Program-made: the position numbers and the translations under genes
The notes under the pieces: generated by a model
Database searches by the model: none
The model's input: only the letters and a program-made list of their open reading frames with translations
What the model was told of the DNA's origin: nothing
Shown: in pieces, positions 54,131 through 63,781 of the stretch
Numbering within the stretch: the stretch's first letter is position 1
Layout: every line of letters starts with the position of its first letter
DNA from: Flavobacterium chryseum
GTDB lineage: Bacteria > Bacteroidota > Bacteroidia > Flavobacteriales > Flavobacteriaceae
Direction: 5' to 3'
NCBI RefSeq assembly: GCF_004362015.1
Contig: NZ_SNWW01000010.1
Coordinates: 1 to 64,000, forward strand
DNA length: 64,000 bases

Positions 54131-55573
54131 TTAATATTGTTTGCTGAAATTAGCAAAACCTTGTTCTATTCCGTTCGCTTCAATTTCATTTAAGGCTACT
54201 ACTAAAGCTTCTGATAAACCTTTTACTTTAGTTAAATCTTCTCCCCAGAATTCAGTATTAGCTAATATCTTAGCTACAACTAAATCTGCAGATCCTAATT
54301 GCCAAGCGTTTTTAAATGCTTCAACTATCTCTGGAGAATCTTTTACAGGTAATGCTTCGTTATTCCAGGTTCCTTTGTAGAATTGAATTAAACTCGCTAA
54401 TGAAAAAGTCAAATTAACAGGCAACTTTTTGTTAGTATTATAATATCCTAATAAACTAGGTAAAACTCTTACTTTGAATTTTGAGATAGAATTTAATGCA
54501 ATGTCGGCAAGTGCATGTTTGATAAACGGATTTTTAAATCGGTCCATTACTTCCTCAGAATAGGCAGTAATTTCATTTTTGTCCATATCAAGAGTTTCAC
54601 TAATTTCACTAATAACGTTGTTTACGAACTTTCCGGTAAAATCTCCGTTAACAGTTTCCATCACTAATTTGTTACCATACAAAAGTGAAAAAGGAACCAT
54701 TGCCGTGTGTGCACCGTTTAAAATACGAACTTTAATCATTTTAAAAGGACGTATATCATCAACGATTTTTACATTCAAATCTGTTTTATGAAAAGGTAAT
54801 TTTGCTTTTAAGGCATCACCACCTTCAATAGCCCAAAGAAAGAAAGGTTCTGCAGCAACAATTAAATTGTCCTCGTAATCTAATTTATTATTGTATTCTT
54901 CAATTTCAGCTCTTGGATATCCAGGAACAATTCTGTCAACCAAAGTACTGTGATACGTACAAGCATCTGATACCCAAGTTTTAAATGCATCCTCTAACTT
55001 CCAAGTATCGCAATATTGTAAAATATATTTTTTCAGCGTCTCTGAGTTATAATCAATCAATTCACAAGGAATGATTGTTACCGCTTTAGAAGCATCTCCA
55101 TTGAAATGTTTGAATCTTTCATATAATAAAACCGTCAACTTAGCAGGAAATGAAACTGGAGGCTGCATATCCGGAGTATCACTTTCAATAAATTCAATTC
55201 CAGCTTCAGTTGTATTTGAAACAATAAATTGAAGTTCTTCTTCCTTGGCTAAAGCTAAATAATCTGCAAATTCAGTATACGGATTTATTGCTTTTACAAT
55301 ATTAGTGATTAACTCAATATCTTGTATTTTTTCGCCTTTTTTAATTCCGTTCATAAACAAAGTATAAAGACCGTCCTGATCATTAATCAGGTTTACCATA
55401 CCGTCTTTCAAAGGCTGAACCATTGCAATACCAGCATTAAAATCAACTTCTTTATTTAGTTTGTGAAAAGCATAATCAACAAAAGCTCTTAAAAAGTTAC
55501 CTTCTCCAAACTGAACTACTTTAATTGGCTGTAACTTTTCTAATCCTGTATTTATTCTATTTAATTTTTTCAT
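54131..55573 (-). CDS. uxaB: Tagaturonate reductase
   Basis: NAD-dependent reduction of D-tagaturonate to D-altronate; member of the mannitol-dehydrogenase-like family. The dinucleotide-binding start is KVVQFGEGNFLRAF (18-31). The C-terminal catalytic domain shows KVRILNGAHT (281-290) with the conserved Lys, Asn and His. Length 480 aa matches UxaB. UxaB is preferred over fructuronate reductase (UxuB) because uxaA and uxaC are neighbours and no uxuA is present. A 217-bp gap separates it from kdgA, so it may have its own promoter. Confidence 0.92.
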   Translation of the reverse strand: MKKLNRINTGLEKLQPIKVVQFGEGNFLRAFVDYAFHKLNKEVDFNAGIAMVQPLKDGMVNLINDQDGLYTLFMNGIKKGEKIQDIELITNIVKAINPYTEFADYLALAKEEELQFIVSNTTEAGIEFIESDTPDMQPPVSFPAKLTVLLYERFKHFNGDASKAVTIIPCELIDYNSETLKKYILQYCDTWKLEDAFKTWVSDACTYHSTLVDRIVPGYPRAEIEEYNNKLDYEDNLIVAAEPFFLWAIEGGDALKAKLPFHKTDLNVKIVDDIRPFKMIKVRILNGAHTAMVPFSLLYGNKLVMETVNGDFTGKFVNNVISEISETLDMDKNEITAYSEEVMDRFKNPFIKHALADIALNSISKFKVRVLPSLLGYYNTNKKLPVNLTFSLASLIQFYKGTWNNEALPVKDSPEIVEAFKNAWQLGSADLVVAKILANTEFWGEDLTKVKGLSEALVVALNEIEANGIEQGFANFSKQY

Positions 55574-55764
55574 TTTAAATTCATTAAAGTGTTATAAATA
55601 ACCACATTAAATACCTTATTGCTTTTGTAGAAGCTTTTCTGAATGTAAAAGAAACATTACACCTGTAAGAGTAAAATAAAATTTGCTGTGAGGAGTGACA
55701 AACTTTATTTAGCAAGCGTAATGTTCAATTACAAAACGTTAAAAAACTAAAAAAAACTGCATTC

Positions 55765-55796
55765 AAATAAGGAATCGGTATGATTACTCCTTATTT
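55765..55796 (-). terminator. Weak hairpin after kdgA
   Basis: Nine-bp arms AAATAAGGA / TCCTTATTT overlap the kdgA stop codon, with A/T-rich sequence following on the minus strand. It may partly end the upstream operon before uxaB. The rest of the gap up to 55573 is AT-rich and I see nothing else in it. Confidence 0.5.
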
Positions 55797-56462
55797 ATTT
55801 TTAATATTTTTGATGATCTCCAGAACCTGACTCACTTTCGTTTTTAGTCCTTCGTAATCATTATTATCTAATATATCTTTCGAAATTAATTGTGAACCAA
55901 GTCCCACACAAGTTGCACCTGCATTTAACCAGGAAGACAAACTTTCAACTGTTGGGTAAACTCCTCCGGTTGGCATAATACTTGTCCACGGGCATGGCCC
56001 TTTTATGGCTTTTATAAACTCCGGTCCGTAAATATCCGCAGGGAATAATTTCACGATTTCGCAGCCTAATTCTTCTGCTCTTGCGATTTCTGTAAGAGTT
56101 CCGCAACCTGGTGACCACAGTACTTTACGGCGGTTACAGGCAATTGCGATATCTTCTCTAAAAACCGGCGTTACAATAAAATTAGCACCTAAACTCATGT
56201 ATAATGAGGCTGCCGCAGCATCTGTAACAGAACCAACTCCCAGGATCATTCCCGGTAATTCTGCCAATGCATATTTGTTTAAAGCACCAAATACTTCATG
56301 CGCAAAATCGCCTCTGCTGGTAAATTCCATTAATCGGGAACCACCATCATAACAGGCTTTTAGCACTTTTTTGCTGATCTCAATATCCGAATGAAAAAAG
56401 AGCGGAACCATGCCGTTATCTTTCATTTGCTGAGCTACTTCAATTCTTGAATATTTTGCCAT
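55791..56462 (-). CDS. kdgA: KDPG/KDG-phosphate aldolase
   Basis: Splits 2-keto-3-deoxy-6-phosphogluconate to pyruvate and glyceraldehyde 3-phosphate, the last step of the pathway. Class I aldolase signatures: MEFTSRG with Glu46, GVGSVTDA, SPGCGTLTE, and VKLFPAD where Lys138 forms the Schiff base. Length 223 aa, cytoplasmic. It begins 9 bp after kdgK, so kinase and aldolase are made together. Confidence 0.94.
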   Translation of the reverse strand: MAKYSRIEVAQQMKDNGMVPLFFHSDIEISKKVLKACYDGGSRLMEFTSRGDFAHEVFGALNKYALAELPGMILGVGSVTDAAAASLYMSLGANFIVTPVFREDIAIACNRRKVLWSPGCGTLTEIARAEELGCEIVKLFPADIYGPEFIKAIKGPCPWTSIMPTGGVYPTVESLSSWLNAGATCVGLGSQLISKDILDNNDYEGLKTKVSQVLEIIKNIKNK

Positions 56463-56471
56463 TCTAATTAA

Positions 56472-57494
56472 TTATCTTGAAACTAATCCAGCTGAATCAC
56501 CGTCTAGCATATTTTCAACTTCTTTTAAGGTCACCAAATTATAATCGCCCGCAATAGTATGTTTTAAGCAACAAGCTGCTACTGCAAAATCTAATGCTTT
56601 CTGATTATTATTTTGATACTCCAACAATCCGTAAATTAATCCGCCCATAAAAGCGTCTCCACTTCCTACTCTGTCTATCACCGGTGTAACTTCTTTTACG
56701 GCTGCCTGATAAATCGCTTTTCCGTCGAATAAAACACCGCCAATTCTTTGGTGTGAAGCACTTACAGAATAACGTAATGTTGTCGCTACGGTTTTTAAAT
56801 TCGGAATCAATTCGAATAATTTCGTGTATAAAACAGGAAGTGATTTTTCATCCTGATAATTTGGATTTACTTTCGGAATTCCGAGCATAAAATACGCTGT
56901 ATCTATATCTCCTAAAATAACATTACTGTATTGCAGCATTTCCGGCATAACTTCACTTGGCGTTTTGCCATATTGCCAAAGTTTTGATCTGTAATTTAAA
57001 TCGCAGGAAATGGTAATTCCCATTTTATGAGCCACTTTAATTGCTTCTAAACAAGCTTCGGCAGCACTTTCAGAAATTGCAGGAGTAATTCCGCTCCAGT
57101 GAAACCATTCTGCACCTTCCAAAACTTTTTCCCAGTCAATCTGTCCTTTTTCTATAGTTGACATTGCGCTATGAGCACGGTCGTAAACTACATTGCTTCC
57201 GCGGGTTCCAGCTCCAGTTTCAAGAAAATAGATTCCTAAACGCTCTCCACCATAAAGAATGTTTTTAGACTCGACATTCATTTTTCTGATTTCTTTTAAT
57301 GCAGAAAAACCAATTTCATTTTCAGGTAATCTGGTAATAAATTCAGCATTCACACCATAATTTGCTAATGAAACACATACATTAAATTCTCCACCTCCAT
57401 ACGTAGCACCAAATGCCGTAGATTGCGAAAAACGTAAATGTCTTTCTGTCGATAAACGCAGCATGATTTCTCCAAATGCAATTACTCTACTCAT
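56472..57494 (-). CDS. kdgK: 2-keto-3-deoxygluconate kinase
   Basis: PfkB-family kinase that phosphorylates KDG at C6. The N-terminal block GEIMLRLS and GGGEFNVCVSLANYG are family features; the C-terminal DRVGSGDAFMGG carries the catalytic Asp280 and the anion hole. Length 340 aa. It is the meeting point of the Uxa (galacturonate) and Kdu (unsaturated uronate) branches. A 196-bp repeat-containing gap separates it from uxaC. Confidence 0.93.
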   Translation of the reverse strand: MSRVIAFGEIMLRLSTERHLRFSQSTAFGATYGGGEFNVCVSLANYGVNAEFITRLPENEIGFSALKEIRKMNVESKNILYGGERLGIYFLETGAGTRGSNVVYDRAHSAMSTIEKGQIDWEKVLEGAEWFHWSGITPAISESAAEACLEAIKVAHKMGITISCDLNYRSKLWQYGKTPSEVMPEMLQYSNVILGDIDTAYFMLGIPKVNPNYQDEKSLPVLYTKLFELIPNLKTVATTLRYSVSASHQRIGGVLFDGKAIYQAAVKEVTPVIDRVGSGDAFMGGLIYGLLEYQNNNQKALDFAVAACCLKHTIAGDYNLVTLKEVENMLDGDSAGLVSR

Positions 57495-57533
57495 ATTGTT
57501 GTGTTGTTTTACCAGTAAACTTTTATTTTTTTT

Positions 57534-57651
57534 ACCATTAAGAGTCTTTTTTTTACCATTAAGAGATTAAGAAAAATTAAGCTTTACTTTAATTCCTTAA
57601 TGATTTGCTTTTTTAAGCTTTACTCTTAATGAACGTTAATATCTTAATGGT
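57534..57651. repeat. ACCATTAAGAG inverted-repeat element (copy 2)
   Basis: ACCATTAAGAG (57534-57544) and ACCATTAAGAGATTAAG (57555-57571) on the left are mirrored by GTTAATATCTTAATGGT (57635-57651). The interior (AAGCTTTACTTTAATTCC-like) resembles the element at 52323-52433. It lies between uxaC and kdgK. Confidence 0.8.
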
Positions 57652-57690
57652 GGAATTTTTAATTTTTAATTTTAAATTTTTAATTTTAAA

Positions 57691-59097
57691 CTAAAACTTA
57701 AAATACTCTTTTGCGTTGTTATAAGAAATATCAGCAACCAATTTTCCAATCCATTCCATGTCAGCAGGAAGTTCGCCGCGTTTGATTTCGTCTCCTAAAA
57801 GATTACATAAAATACGTCTGAAATATTCGTGTCTTGGGAAAGACAAGAAGCTTCTTGAATCGGTTAACATTCCAACGAAACAGCTAATTAATCCCATGTT
57901 CGAAAGGGCATTTAATTGTTTTGTCATTCCGTCTTTTTGGTCTAAAAACCACCATCCTGAACCAAATTGTACTTTTCCTCTAACGCTTCCGTCGTTGAAA
58001 TTTCCAATCATCGTAGCCATAACTTCATTATCAGCCGGATTAAGGTTATAAATAATTGTTTTTGTCAATTTATCTTTGCTGTCTAATGCATTTAAGAAAG
58101 AAGATAATTTTTGTGCCTGTGGATAATCTCCAATAGAATCCCAACCTGTATCAGGTCCTAAGATTCTGTGCATACGCGCATTATTGTTTCTTAAAGCGCC
58201 TAAGTGAAACTGTTGGACCCATCCAAATTCGTGATATGTTTCTGAAAGGAATAATAGAATTGCACTTTGAAACTTTAATCCTTCTTCCGGTGTTATCGTT
58301 TGATTTTCTCTTTTCTTTTTGAAAATTGAATTCACTTCGCTTTCGGTAAAGTTTTCAAAATAAATCTGATCTAAACCGTGATCACTTAATTTACAACCGT
58401 TTGCATTAAAAAATTCAATTCTTTTTCTTAAGGCCGTTTGTAAGTCAGCATAAGTATTAATCGCAACTCCGGATACGTCCCCCAACGTATCCAGATATGC
58501 GTTATAGCCATCATTAGAAATAAGGATAGCTTTATCGGGTCTGAAAGCTGTACTCATTTTAGTACCAATTGGGTTTTGAGTAAGTTTCTGGTGAAACTCT
58601 AAACTGTCAATCGGATCTTCAGTTGTACAAACTAATTCAGCGTTTACTTTTTTAAGCAGATTTTGTGTGCTGTAAGCCTGAGAATTTATTTTTTCAGAGG
58701 TTTCGATGTAGATTTTCTCTGCTGATTTTTCATTCAGTAAGTCATAAATATCAAAATAACGCGCCAATTCTAAATGTGTCCAGTGGTACAAAGGATTACG
58801 CATCGTGTACGGAACCGTTTTTCCCCATTGTAAGAACTTATCTTTGTCTGAACCATTTCCTGTTACAAACTGCTCATTTACACCCAACGTACGCATCGCA
58901 CGCCATTTGTAGTGGTCACCGTTTATCCAAACCTGAGTTATGTTATCAAAAATTTTATCCTCAGCAATAAACTGCGGATTCAAATGATTGTGATAATCTA
59001 TAATAGGCTGATTTTTGGAGTAATTGTGGTATAACTCTTCAGCATATTTATTTTCAAGTAAAAAATTGTCGTTTATAAAGGTGGTATTTGAACTCAT
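57691..59097 (-). CDS. uxaC: Glucuronate/galacturonate isomerase
   Basis: Isomerises D-galacturonate to D-tagaturonate (and glucuronate to fructuronate). An amidohydrolase-fold metalloenzyme of 468 aa, the usual size. The N-terminal metal motif DYHNHLNP (34-41) is clear; other family blocks are DHYKWRAMRTLGV, FHLGALRNNNARMHRILGPDTG and GMLTDSRSFLSFPRHEYFRR. No signal peptide. It follows kduD after 24 bp. Confidence 0.95.
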   Translation of the reverse strand: MSSNTTFINDNFLLENKYAEELYHNYSKNQPIIDYHNHLNPQFIAEDKIFDNITQVWINGDHYKWRAMRTLGVNEQFVTGNGSDKDKFLQWGKTVPYTMRNPLYHWTHLELARYFDIYDLLNEKSAEKIYIETSEKINSQAYSTQNLLKKVNAELVCTTEDPIDSLEFHQKLTQNPIGTKMSTAFRPDKAILISNDGYNAYLDTLGDVSGVAINTYADLQTALRKRIEFFNANGCKLSDHGLDQIYFENFTESEVNSIFKKKRENQTITPEEGLKFQSAILLFLSETYHEFGWVQQFHLGALRNNNARMHRILGPDTGWDSIGDYPQAQKLSSFLNALDSKDKLTKTIIYNLNPADNEVMATMIGNFNDGSVRGKVQFGSGWWFLDQKDGMTKQLNALSNMGLISCFVGMLTDSRSFLSFPRHEYFRRILCNLLGDEIKRGELPADMEWIGKLVADISYNNAKEYFKF

Positions 59098-59121
59098 GTC
59101 TTTTTAAATAAAATTGAAAAA

Positions 59122-59913
59122 TTATTCTTCGTTTGATGGTTTACCAATAGTGGCTAAAATTCCGCCATCAACAAATAAAATATGACCGTTAACAAAATCA
59201 CTTGCTTTAGAAGAAAGGAATATTGCTGCTCCGGCCAAGTCACTTGGATCTCCCCATTTTGCCGCCGGAGTTCTGCTAATGATAAAATCATTAAACGGAT
59301 GTCCGTCAACTCTAATTGGTTTTGTTTGTTCTGTAGCAAAATATCCAGGACCAATTCCATTGATTTGAACGTTATATTTTGCCCATTCTGTTGCCATGTT
59401 TTTAGTCAGCATTTTTAAACCGCCTTTTGCAGCAGCATAAGCACCAACCGTATTACGGCCTAATTCGCTCATCATCGAACAAATGTTGATAATTTTTCCT
59501 TGTCTTCTTTCGATCATTCCTTTAGCAACATGCTTAGAAACAATGAATGGAGAAACTAAGTCAATATCAATCACTTCTTTAAAATCAGCAACTTCCATTT
59601 CGATTAACGGAATTCTTTTGATGATTCCCGCATTATTAATTAAGATAGAAATTGATCCAACTTCACTTTCAATTTTTTTAACTGCAGTAATAACTTCCTG
59701 CTCATTGGTTACATTAAATTTATAACCAACCGCATTTATTCCCTGACTTTGAAGTTCTTTTACAGCATCGTCAATTTTTTGTTGAGAAGAGTTACCATTA
59801 ACAACAATTGTTGCTCCGGCCTCGCCTAATCCTTTTGCCATTGCCATTCCCAGTCCGTGTGTACTTCCTGTAATAAGGGCAATTTTTCCTTTTATATCAA
59901 ATAAATCTGTCAT
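59122..59913 (-). CDS. kduD: 2-dehydro-3-deoxy-D-gluconate 5-dehydrogenase (short-chain dehydrogenase)
   Basis: Reduces 2,5-diketo-3-deoxygluconate to KDG, the second step for lyase-derived unsaturated uronate. Classical SDR of 263 aa: cofactor motif TGSTHGLG (15-22), NNAG (93-96), catalytic Ser146, Tyr159 and Lys163. It lies 5 bp after kduI, which makes the KduD assignment firmer than sequence alone, because gluconate 5-dehydrogenases look alike. Confidence 0.92.
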   Translation of the reverse strand: MTDLFDIKGKIALITGSTHGLGMAMAKGLGEAGATIVVNGNSSQQKIDDAVKELQSQGINAVGYKFNVTNEQEVITAVKKIESEVGSISILINNAGIIKRIPLIEMEVADFKEVIDIDLVSPFIVSKHVAKGMIERRQGKIINICSMMSELGRNTVGAYAAAKGGLKMLTKNMATEWAKYNVQINGIGPGYFATEQTKPIRVDGHPFNDFIISRTPAAKWGDPSDLAGAAIFLSSKASDFVNGHILFVDGGILATIGKPSNEE

Positions 59914-59918
59914 GATTC

Positions 59919-60755
59919 TTATCTTAAATCTGTAATTTTACAAACATCCATATCTCCGTAATCTAAATTCTCACCCGCCATTCCCCAGATAAAAGTATAA
60001 TTACTAGTTCCTGAACCTGAGTGTATTGACCAAGGTGGAGAAATAACTGCCTGATGATTGTTCATCCAGATATGTCTTGTTTCCTGAGGTTGTCCCATAA
60101 AATGGCAAACGGCCTGATTTTCCGGAATATCTAAATAGAAATAGACTTCCATTCTACGATCGTGCACGTGCGCCGGCATTGTATTCCAAACACTTCCGGG
60201 TTTTAATTCCGTCATTCCCATTTGCAATTGGCAAGTAGTCACAATACCACCAATAATCATTTGGTTTACGGTACGGTGATTTGCCGTTTCCATTGTTCCT
60301 AATTGTAATTTATTAGCTTGTTCTAAACTTACTTTTACAGTAGGATATGTTGTATGAGCCGGAGCTGAATTAATATAATATTTAGCCGGATTTGCGCTGT
60401 CATCACTTTTAAAAATCACTTCCTTATTTCCGCTTCCGATGTATAACGCATCTTTAAAGCCTAATTCATACGATGTTCCTTCAACAACTACAGAACCGCT
60501 TCCTCCAACATTTATAATTCCCATTTCTCTTCTTTCCAGAAAATAACTCGCTTTAAGCGGATCTATACTTTCCAAGGTTAAAGGGCTTACAGGAACTGCT
60601 GAACCTGCAATATATCGATCGTAATGAGAATAGGTCAATGAAATTTCGTTCTCCTGCATTAAATCATCAATCAAGAATTCTTCTCTTAATTGTTGTGTGT
60701 CATATTTTTTTACTGCTTCAGGGCTTGACGCGTATCTTGAACTATATTTTGTCAT
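59919..60755 (-). CDS. kduI: 5-keto-4-deoxyuronate isomerase
   Basis: Isomerises 5-keto-4-deoxyuronate, which forms spontaneously from the unsaturated galacturonate released by GH105 enzymes, to 2,5-diketo-3-deoxygluconate. Two-cupin protein of 278 aa. The zinc ligands are all in place: His196, His198, Glu203 and His245 (in AHVHDRRMEVYFYLD and WSIHSG). It is preceded by its own -7 box and LacI-type operator although it also lies 88 bp behind the second exuT gene. Confidence 0.96.
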   Translation of the reverse strand: MTKYSSRYASSPEAVKKYDTQQLREEFLIDDLMQENEISLTYSHYDRYIAGSAVPVSPLTLESIDPLKASYFLERREMGIINVGGSGSVVVEGTSYELGFKDALYIGSGNKEVIFKSDDSANPAKYYINSAPAHTTYPTVKVSLEQANKLQLGTMETANHRTVNQMIIGGIVTTCQLQMGMTELKPGSVWNTMPAHVHDRRMEVYFYLDIPENQAVCHFMGQPQETRHIWMNNHQAVISPPWSIHSGSGTSNYTFIWGMAGENLDYGDMDVCKITDLR

Positions 60756-60769
60756 AATTTTTATTTTAA

Positions 60770-60791
60770 TGTAATCGATTGCACAAAATTA
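60770..60791 (-). promoter_or_regulatory. Promoter and LacI operator of kduI
   Basis: On the minus strand TAATTTTG (60784-60791, perfect TAnnTTTG) is directly followed by TGCAATCGATTACA (60770-60783), a palindrome with one mismatch. Same arrangement as at 51010 and 63782. The start codon is 14 nt further on. Confidence 0.8.
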
Positions 60792-60843
60792 TATTTTTAT
60801 CTTCAAAAATCATAATACAAACACAATTTTATTTGTGTTGATT

Positions 60844-62160
60844 TTACACTTCTACTTTTTTCATTTTCGGAACTAAAATATGCATGATCAGCCAGGCCAA
60901 TAAATATGAAGCTCCGCAAATACAAAACATAATAAAATAGCCCGTTTCTATTTTTCCTAATTTGGTATAATAAACAAACATGTTTTTTTGAACTACTAAA
61001 GTTAACAAAATCCCTCCGAATGCTCCGAACATTCCTCCTATTCCTGTAACTGAAGCTGTTGCCTTTTTAGGAAACATATCGGATACTGTTGTAAAAATAT
61101 TAGCACTCCACGCCTGATGCGCAGAAACTGCCAAACCAATAACCAAAATGGCCAACCAAATATTTATGGCGCCCAAATATTGTGAAAACAAAACCGGTAA
61201 AACGGCAAAGGCATAAATAAGCATACTTGTTTTTCTTGCTTTGTAAGCCGGCCAGTTTTTGTTCATTAATTTTAATGGTAACCAGCCTCCGCCAATACTT
61301 CCTATACTTCCAATTATATAAACCAATGCGCAAGGCCAGATAATTTCTGTTGCTGAGAGTTTGTATTGTTTCATTAAGAAATCTGGCAGCCAGAATAAAT
61401 AAAACCACCAAACCGGATCTGTTAATAATTTTCCGATGGCGAATGCCCACGTTTGACGAAAACTAAGCAATTTTAACCATGAAACTTTTTCTGTATCTTC
61501 TACTTCAACTGCCTCAACTTTATCTGAATTAATATATTCAAATTCAGCCTGAGACAATCGTTTTTGCTTTTCCGGTATTTCGTAAAAAATAAACCATAAT
61601 ACAAGCCAGACAAAACCAACAATTCCTGTTAGAATAAAAGCCCATTGCCAACCATAATTTTCTGCTATAAAAGGCACTGTTAACGGCACTATGATCGCTC
61701 CGATGTTACTTCCTGAATTAAAAATTCCGGTTGCTAAGGCTCTTTCTTTCTGCGGAAACCATTCGGCTGTTGCTTTGATTGCAGCTGGAAAATTTCCGGC
61801 TTCTGTAATTCCTAAAAATACACGTGCAATTAAAAACCCTCTGGTTCCTGTTGCTAATGCATGACCAATTGCAGCCAAACTCCACAATCCTGTGGCAATG
61901 GCATAACCAATTTTAGTTCCTAATTTATCTATGATTCCACCTGCAACCAACATTCCCATTGCGTAGGCGATTTTAAATGCCAATTCAATATTCGAATAAT
62001 CTATAACTTCTTGTTCCGGAGTCCAGTGAAAAGCTTCTGCTAAAAAAGGTCGTAGGTAACTAATTACATTTCGATCTAAATAATTTACGGTTGTAGCAAA
62101 AAATACTAATCCACATATTGTCCAGCGATATTTTCCTATTGCTGCGTTGGTTTGATTCAT
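60844..62160 (-). CDS. exuT: ExuT-type MFS hexuronate transporter 2
   Basis: Inner-membrane major-facilitator permease, probably H+-coupled uptake of galacturonate or unsaturated uronates. The 438-aa protein shows about 12 hydrophobic segments and family motifs: KYRWTICGLVFFATTVNYLDR at the start, AEAGNFPAAIK-type block (ITEAGNFPAAIKATAEWFP) and FNSGSNIGAI. It lies 48 bp behind the other transporter and resembles it closely, but lacks the insertion described there. Leader motif AACCAA is present about 11 nt before the ATG. Confidence 0.9.
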   Translation of the reverse strand: MNQTNAAIGKYRWTICGLVFFATTVNYLDRNVISYLRPFLAEAFHWTPEQEVIDYSNIELAFKIAYAMGMLVAGGIIDKLGTKIGYAIATGLWSLAAIGHALATGTRGFLIARVFLGITEAGNFPAAIKATAEWFPQKERALATGIFNSGSNIGAIIVPLTVPFIAENYGWQWAFILTGIVGFVWLVLWFIFYEIPEKQKRLSQAEFEYINSDKVEAVEVEDTEKVSWLKLLSFRQTWAFAIGKLLTDPVWWFYLFWLPDFLMKQYKLSATEIIWPCALVYIIGSIGSIGGGWLPLKLMNKNWPAYKARKTSMLIYAFAVLPVLFSQYLGAINIWLAILVIGLAVSAHQAWSANIFTTVSDMFPKKATASVTGIGGMFGAFGGILLTLVVQKNMFVYYTKLGKIETGYFIMFCICGASYLLAWLIMHILVPKMKKVEV

Positions 62161-62208
62161 AGTTTTAGGTTTGGTTGGTTAGTTGGTCAGTTTAAATCAT
62201 GAAAGCTA

Positions 62209-63654
62209 TTAAAGATTTGTAATCGGACTATATTTTGGAACTAATGTTTTCATTACGATCCAGCCTGTTAAGTAACAAACGGCACAAATTGAAAAGATGA
62301 TAAAATATCCGGCTTCAATTCCTTTAAAGCCCATAAAAGCCATATTGGTTTCTTTAGCATGATCGAATAACATTCCAGATCCTTTGTTGATTATTGTTGA
62401 ACCAACACCTCCTGCCAAACCACCAATTCCGGTGATAGTTGCAATAGCTTTTTTAGGAAACATATCTCCAACGGTTGTAAAAATATTAGCTGACCAAGAT
62501 TGATGAGCCGCTCCTGCAATACCAATTATAATAACGGGAATCCAGTAACTGATATATCCTAAAGGCTGAGCGATCAATGCTAATAATGGAAAAAAGGCAA
62601 AAATCAACATTGCTCTCATTCTTCCTTCGTAGGGATTCATTCCTTTTTTCTCTACAAAATAAGTTGGTAACCAACCGCCAATAATAGAAAGTAACGTAAT
62701 CATGTATAAAACAAATAACGGTAAAGCAGCTTGCGTAGAATCCATTCCGTAAACAGAACTTAAATAAGCCGGTGTCCAGAATAAAAAGAACCACCAAACA
62801 CCATCTGTCATAAATTTACCAAAAGCAAAAGCCCAGGTTTGTTTGTATTTAAAGCAATCTATAAACGATACTTTAGTTGAAGTTTCAGGAACATATCCCA
62901 CTAATTTACTGTCTGCGATATCGTCTTGTTGTATGTATTCTAATTCAGCAGCGCTAACTTTTGGGTGTCTTTCTGGTTTGTCGTACATGAAAATCCAAAA
63001 TCCCATCCAAACAAAACCTAAAGCCCCAATGATTATAAAAGCCATTTCCCATCCAAAAGATTTCGCTATAAACGGAATCGAAATTGGAGCTGCTAATGCA
63101 CCAACCGTTGCACCTGCATTAAAAATACTGGTAGAAAAAGCCCTGTCTTTTTTAGGAAAATATTCTGCTGTTGTTTTAATTGCTGCAGGAAAATTTCCAG
63201 CTTCTCCGATCGCTAAAATAAAACGGGCAAAAATGAATAAGCTCACACTTACATTAATTACCATTCCGGTATCATTTACATTTTTGATGATATCCTTAGC
63301 TCCTTCAAAACCTACAAACCAGTTTCCTGTAATGATGCCTGCAGTTGCAATTCCGCAAAAAGCATGCAAACACGCCCCTATCGACCAAATTCCGATAGCC
63401 CAAAGAAAACCTTTTTTAGTATCCAGCCAATCTACAAATCGCCCTGCAAATAATAAGGATACCGCATAAAATATGGAGAATAAAGCGGTAATATTTCCGT
63501 AGTCGTTGTTAGTCCAGTGAAATTCGGGAGCAATAAAATCATTCCACGTCAAAGAAAGAACCTGCCTGTCTAAATAGTTAATTGTAGTTGCAAAAAATAA
63601 TAATGCACAAATACTCCAGCGGTACTTTCCTGTGTTTTGTTTGATTTGATTCAT
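62209..63654 (-). CDS. exuT: ExuT-type MFS hexuronate transporter 1, with an extra loop
   Basis: Second MFS hexuronate permease, first gene of the catabolic operon. The ATG at 63654 is chosen: its product starts MNQIKQNTGKYRWSICALLFF, colinear with the paralogue, whereas the frame upstream begins with TTG. The result is 481 aa. The sequence matches the paralogue along its length except for about 34 extra residues between the third and fourth membrane segments (about 107-140, containing GNWFVGFEGAKDIIKNVND). AACCAA lies about 10 nt before the ATG. The leader of about 120 nt starts at a LacI-controlled promoter. Confidence 0.9.
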   Translation of the reverse strand: MNQIKQNTGKYRWSICALLFFATTINYLDRQVLSLTWNDFIAPEFHWTNNDYGNITALFSIFYAVSLLFAGRFVDWLDTKKGFLWAIGIWSIGACLHAFCGIATAGIITGNWFVGFEGAKDIIKNVNDTGMVINVSVSLFIFARFILAIGEAGNFPAAIKTTAEYFPKKDRAFSTSIFNAGATVGALAAPISIPFIAKSFGWEMAFIIIGALGFVWMGFWIFMYDKPERHPKVSAAELEYIQQDDIADSKLVGYVPETSTKVSFIDCFKYKQTWAFAFGKFMTDGVWWFFLFWTPAYLSSVYGMDSTQAALPLFVLYMITLLSIIGGWLPTYFVEKKGMNPYEGRMRAMLIFAFFPLLALIAQPLGYISYWIPVIIIGIAGAAHQSWSANIFTTVGDMFPKKAIATITGIGGLAGGVGSTIINKGSGMLFDHAKETNMAFMGFKGIEAGYFIIFSICAVCYLTGWIVMKTLVPKYSPITNL

Positions 63655-63781
63655 AATAATGAGTTGGTTGGCTAATAAAGTAAATATTACTAATTCAAAA
63701 TATTTCAATTTTACAATGTCGTCCGGTTAAGAGTTCATTTAGAACAAACTAACTGAAATTGTGCAACTAAATTTCAAATAA

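Noticed and set aside
62843..63469. 208-codon open frame on the + strand
   Set aside because: It is antisense to the exuT gene, whose membrane-protein homology is clear; no start context or family features.
63655..63708. Upstream extension of exuT 1
   Set aside because: Begins at TTG and is not shared with the paralogue, which starts at the equivalent of the ATG at 63654.
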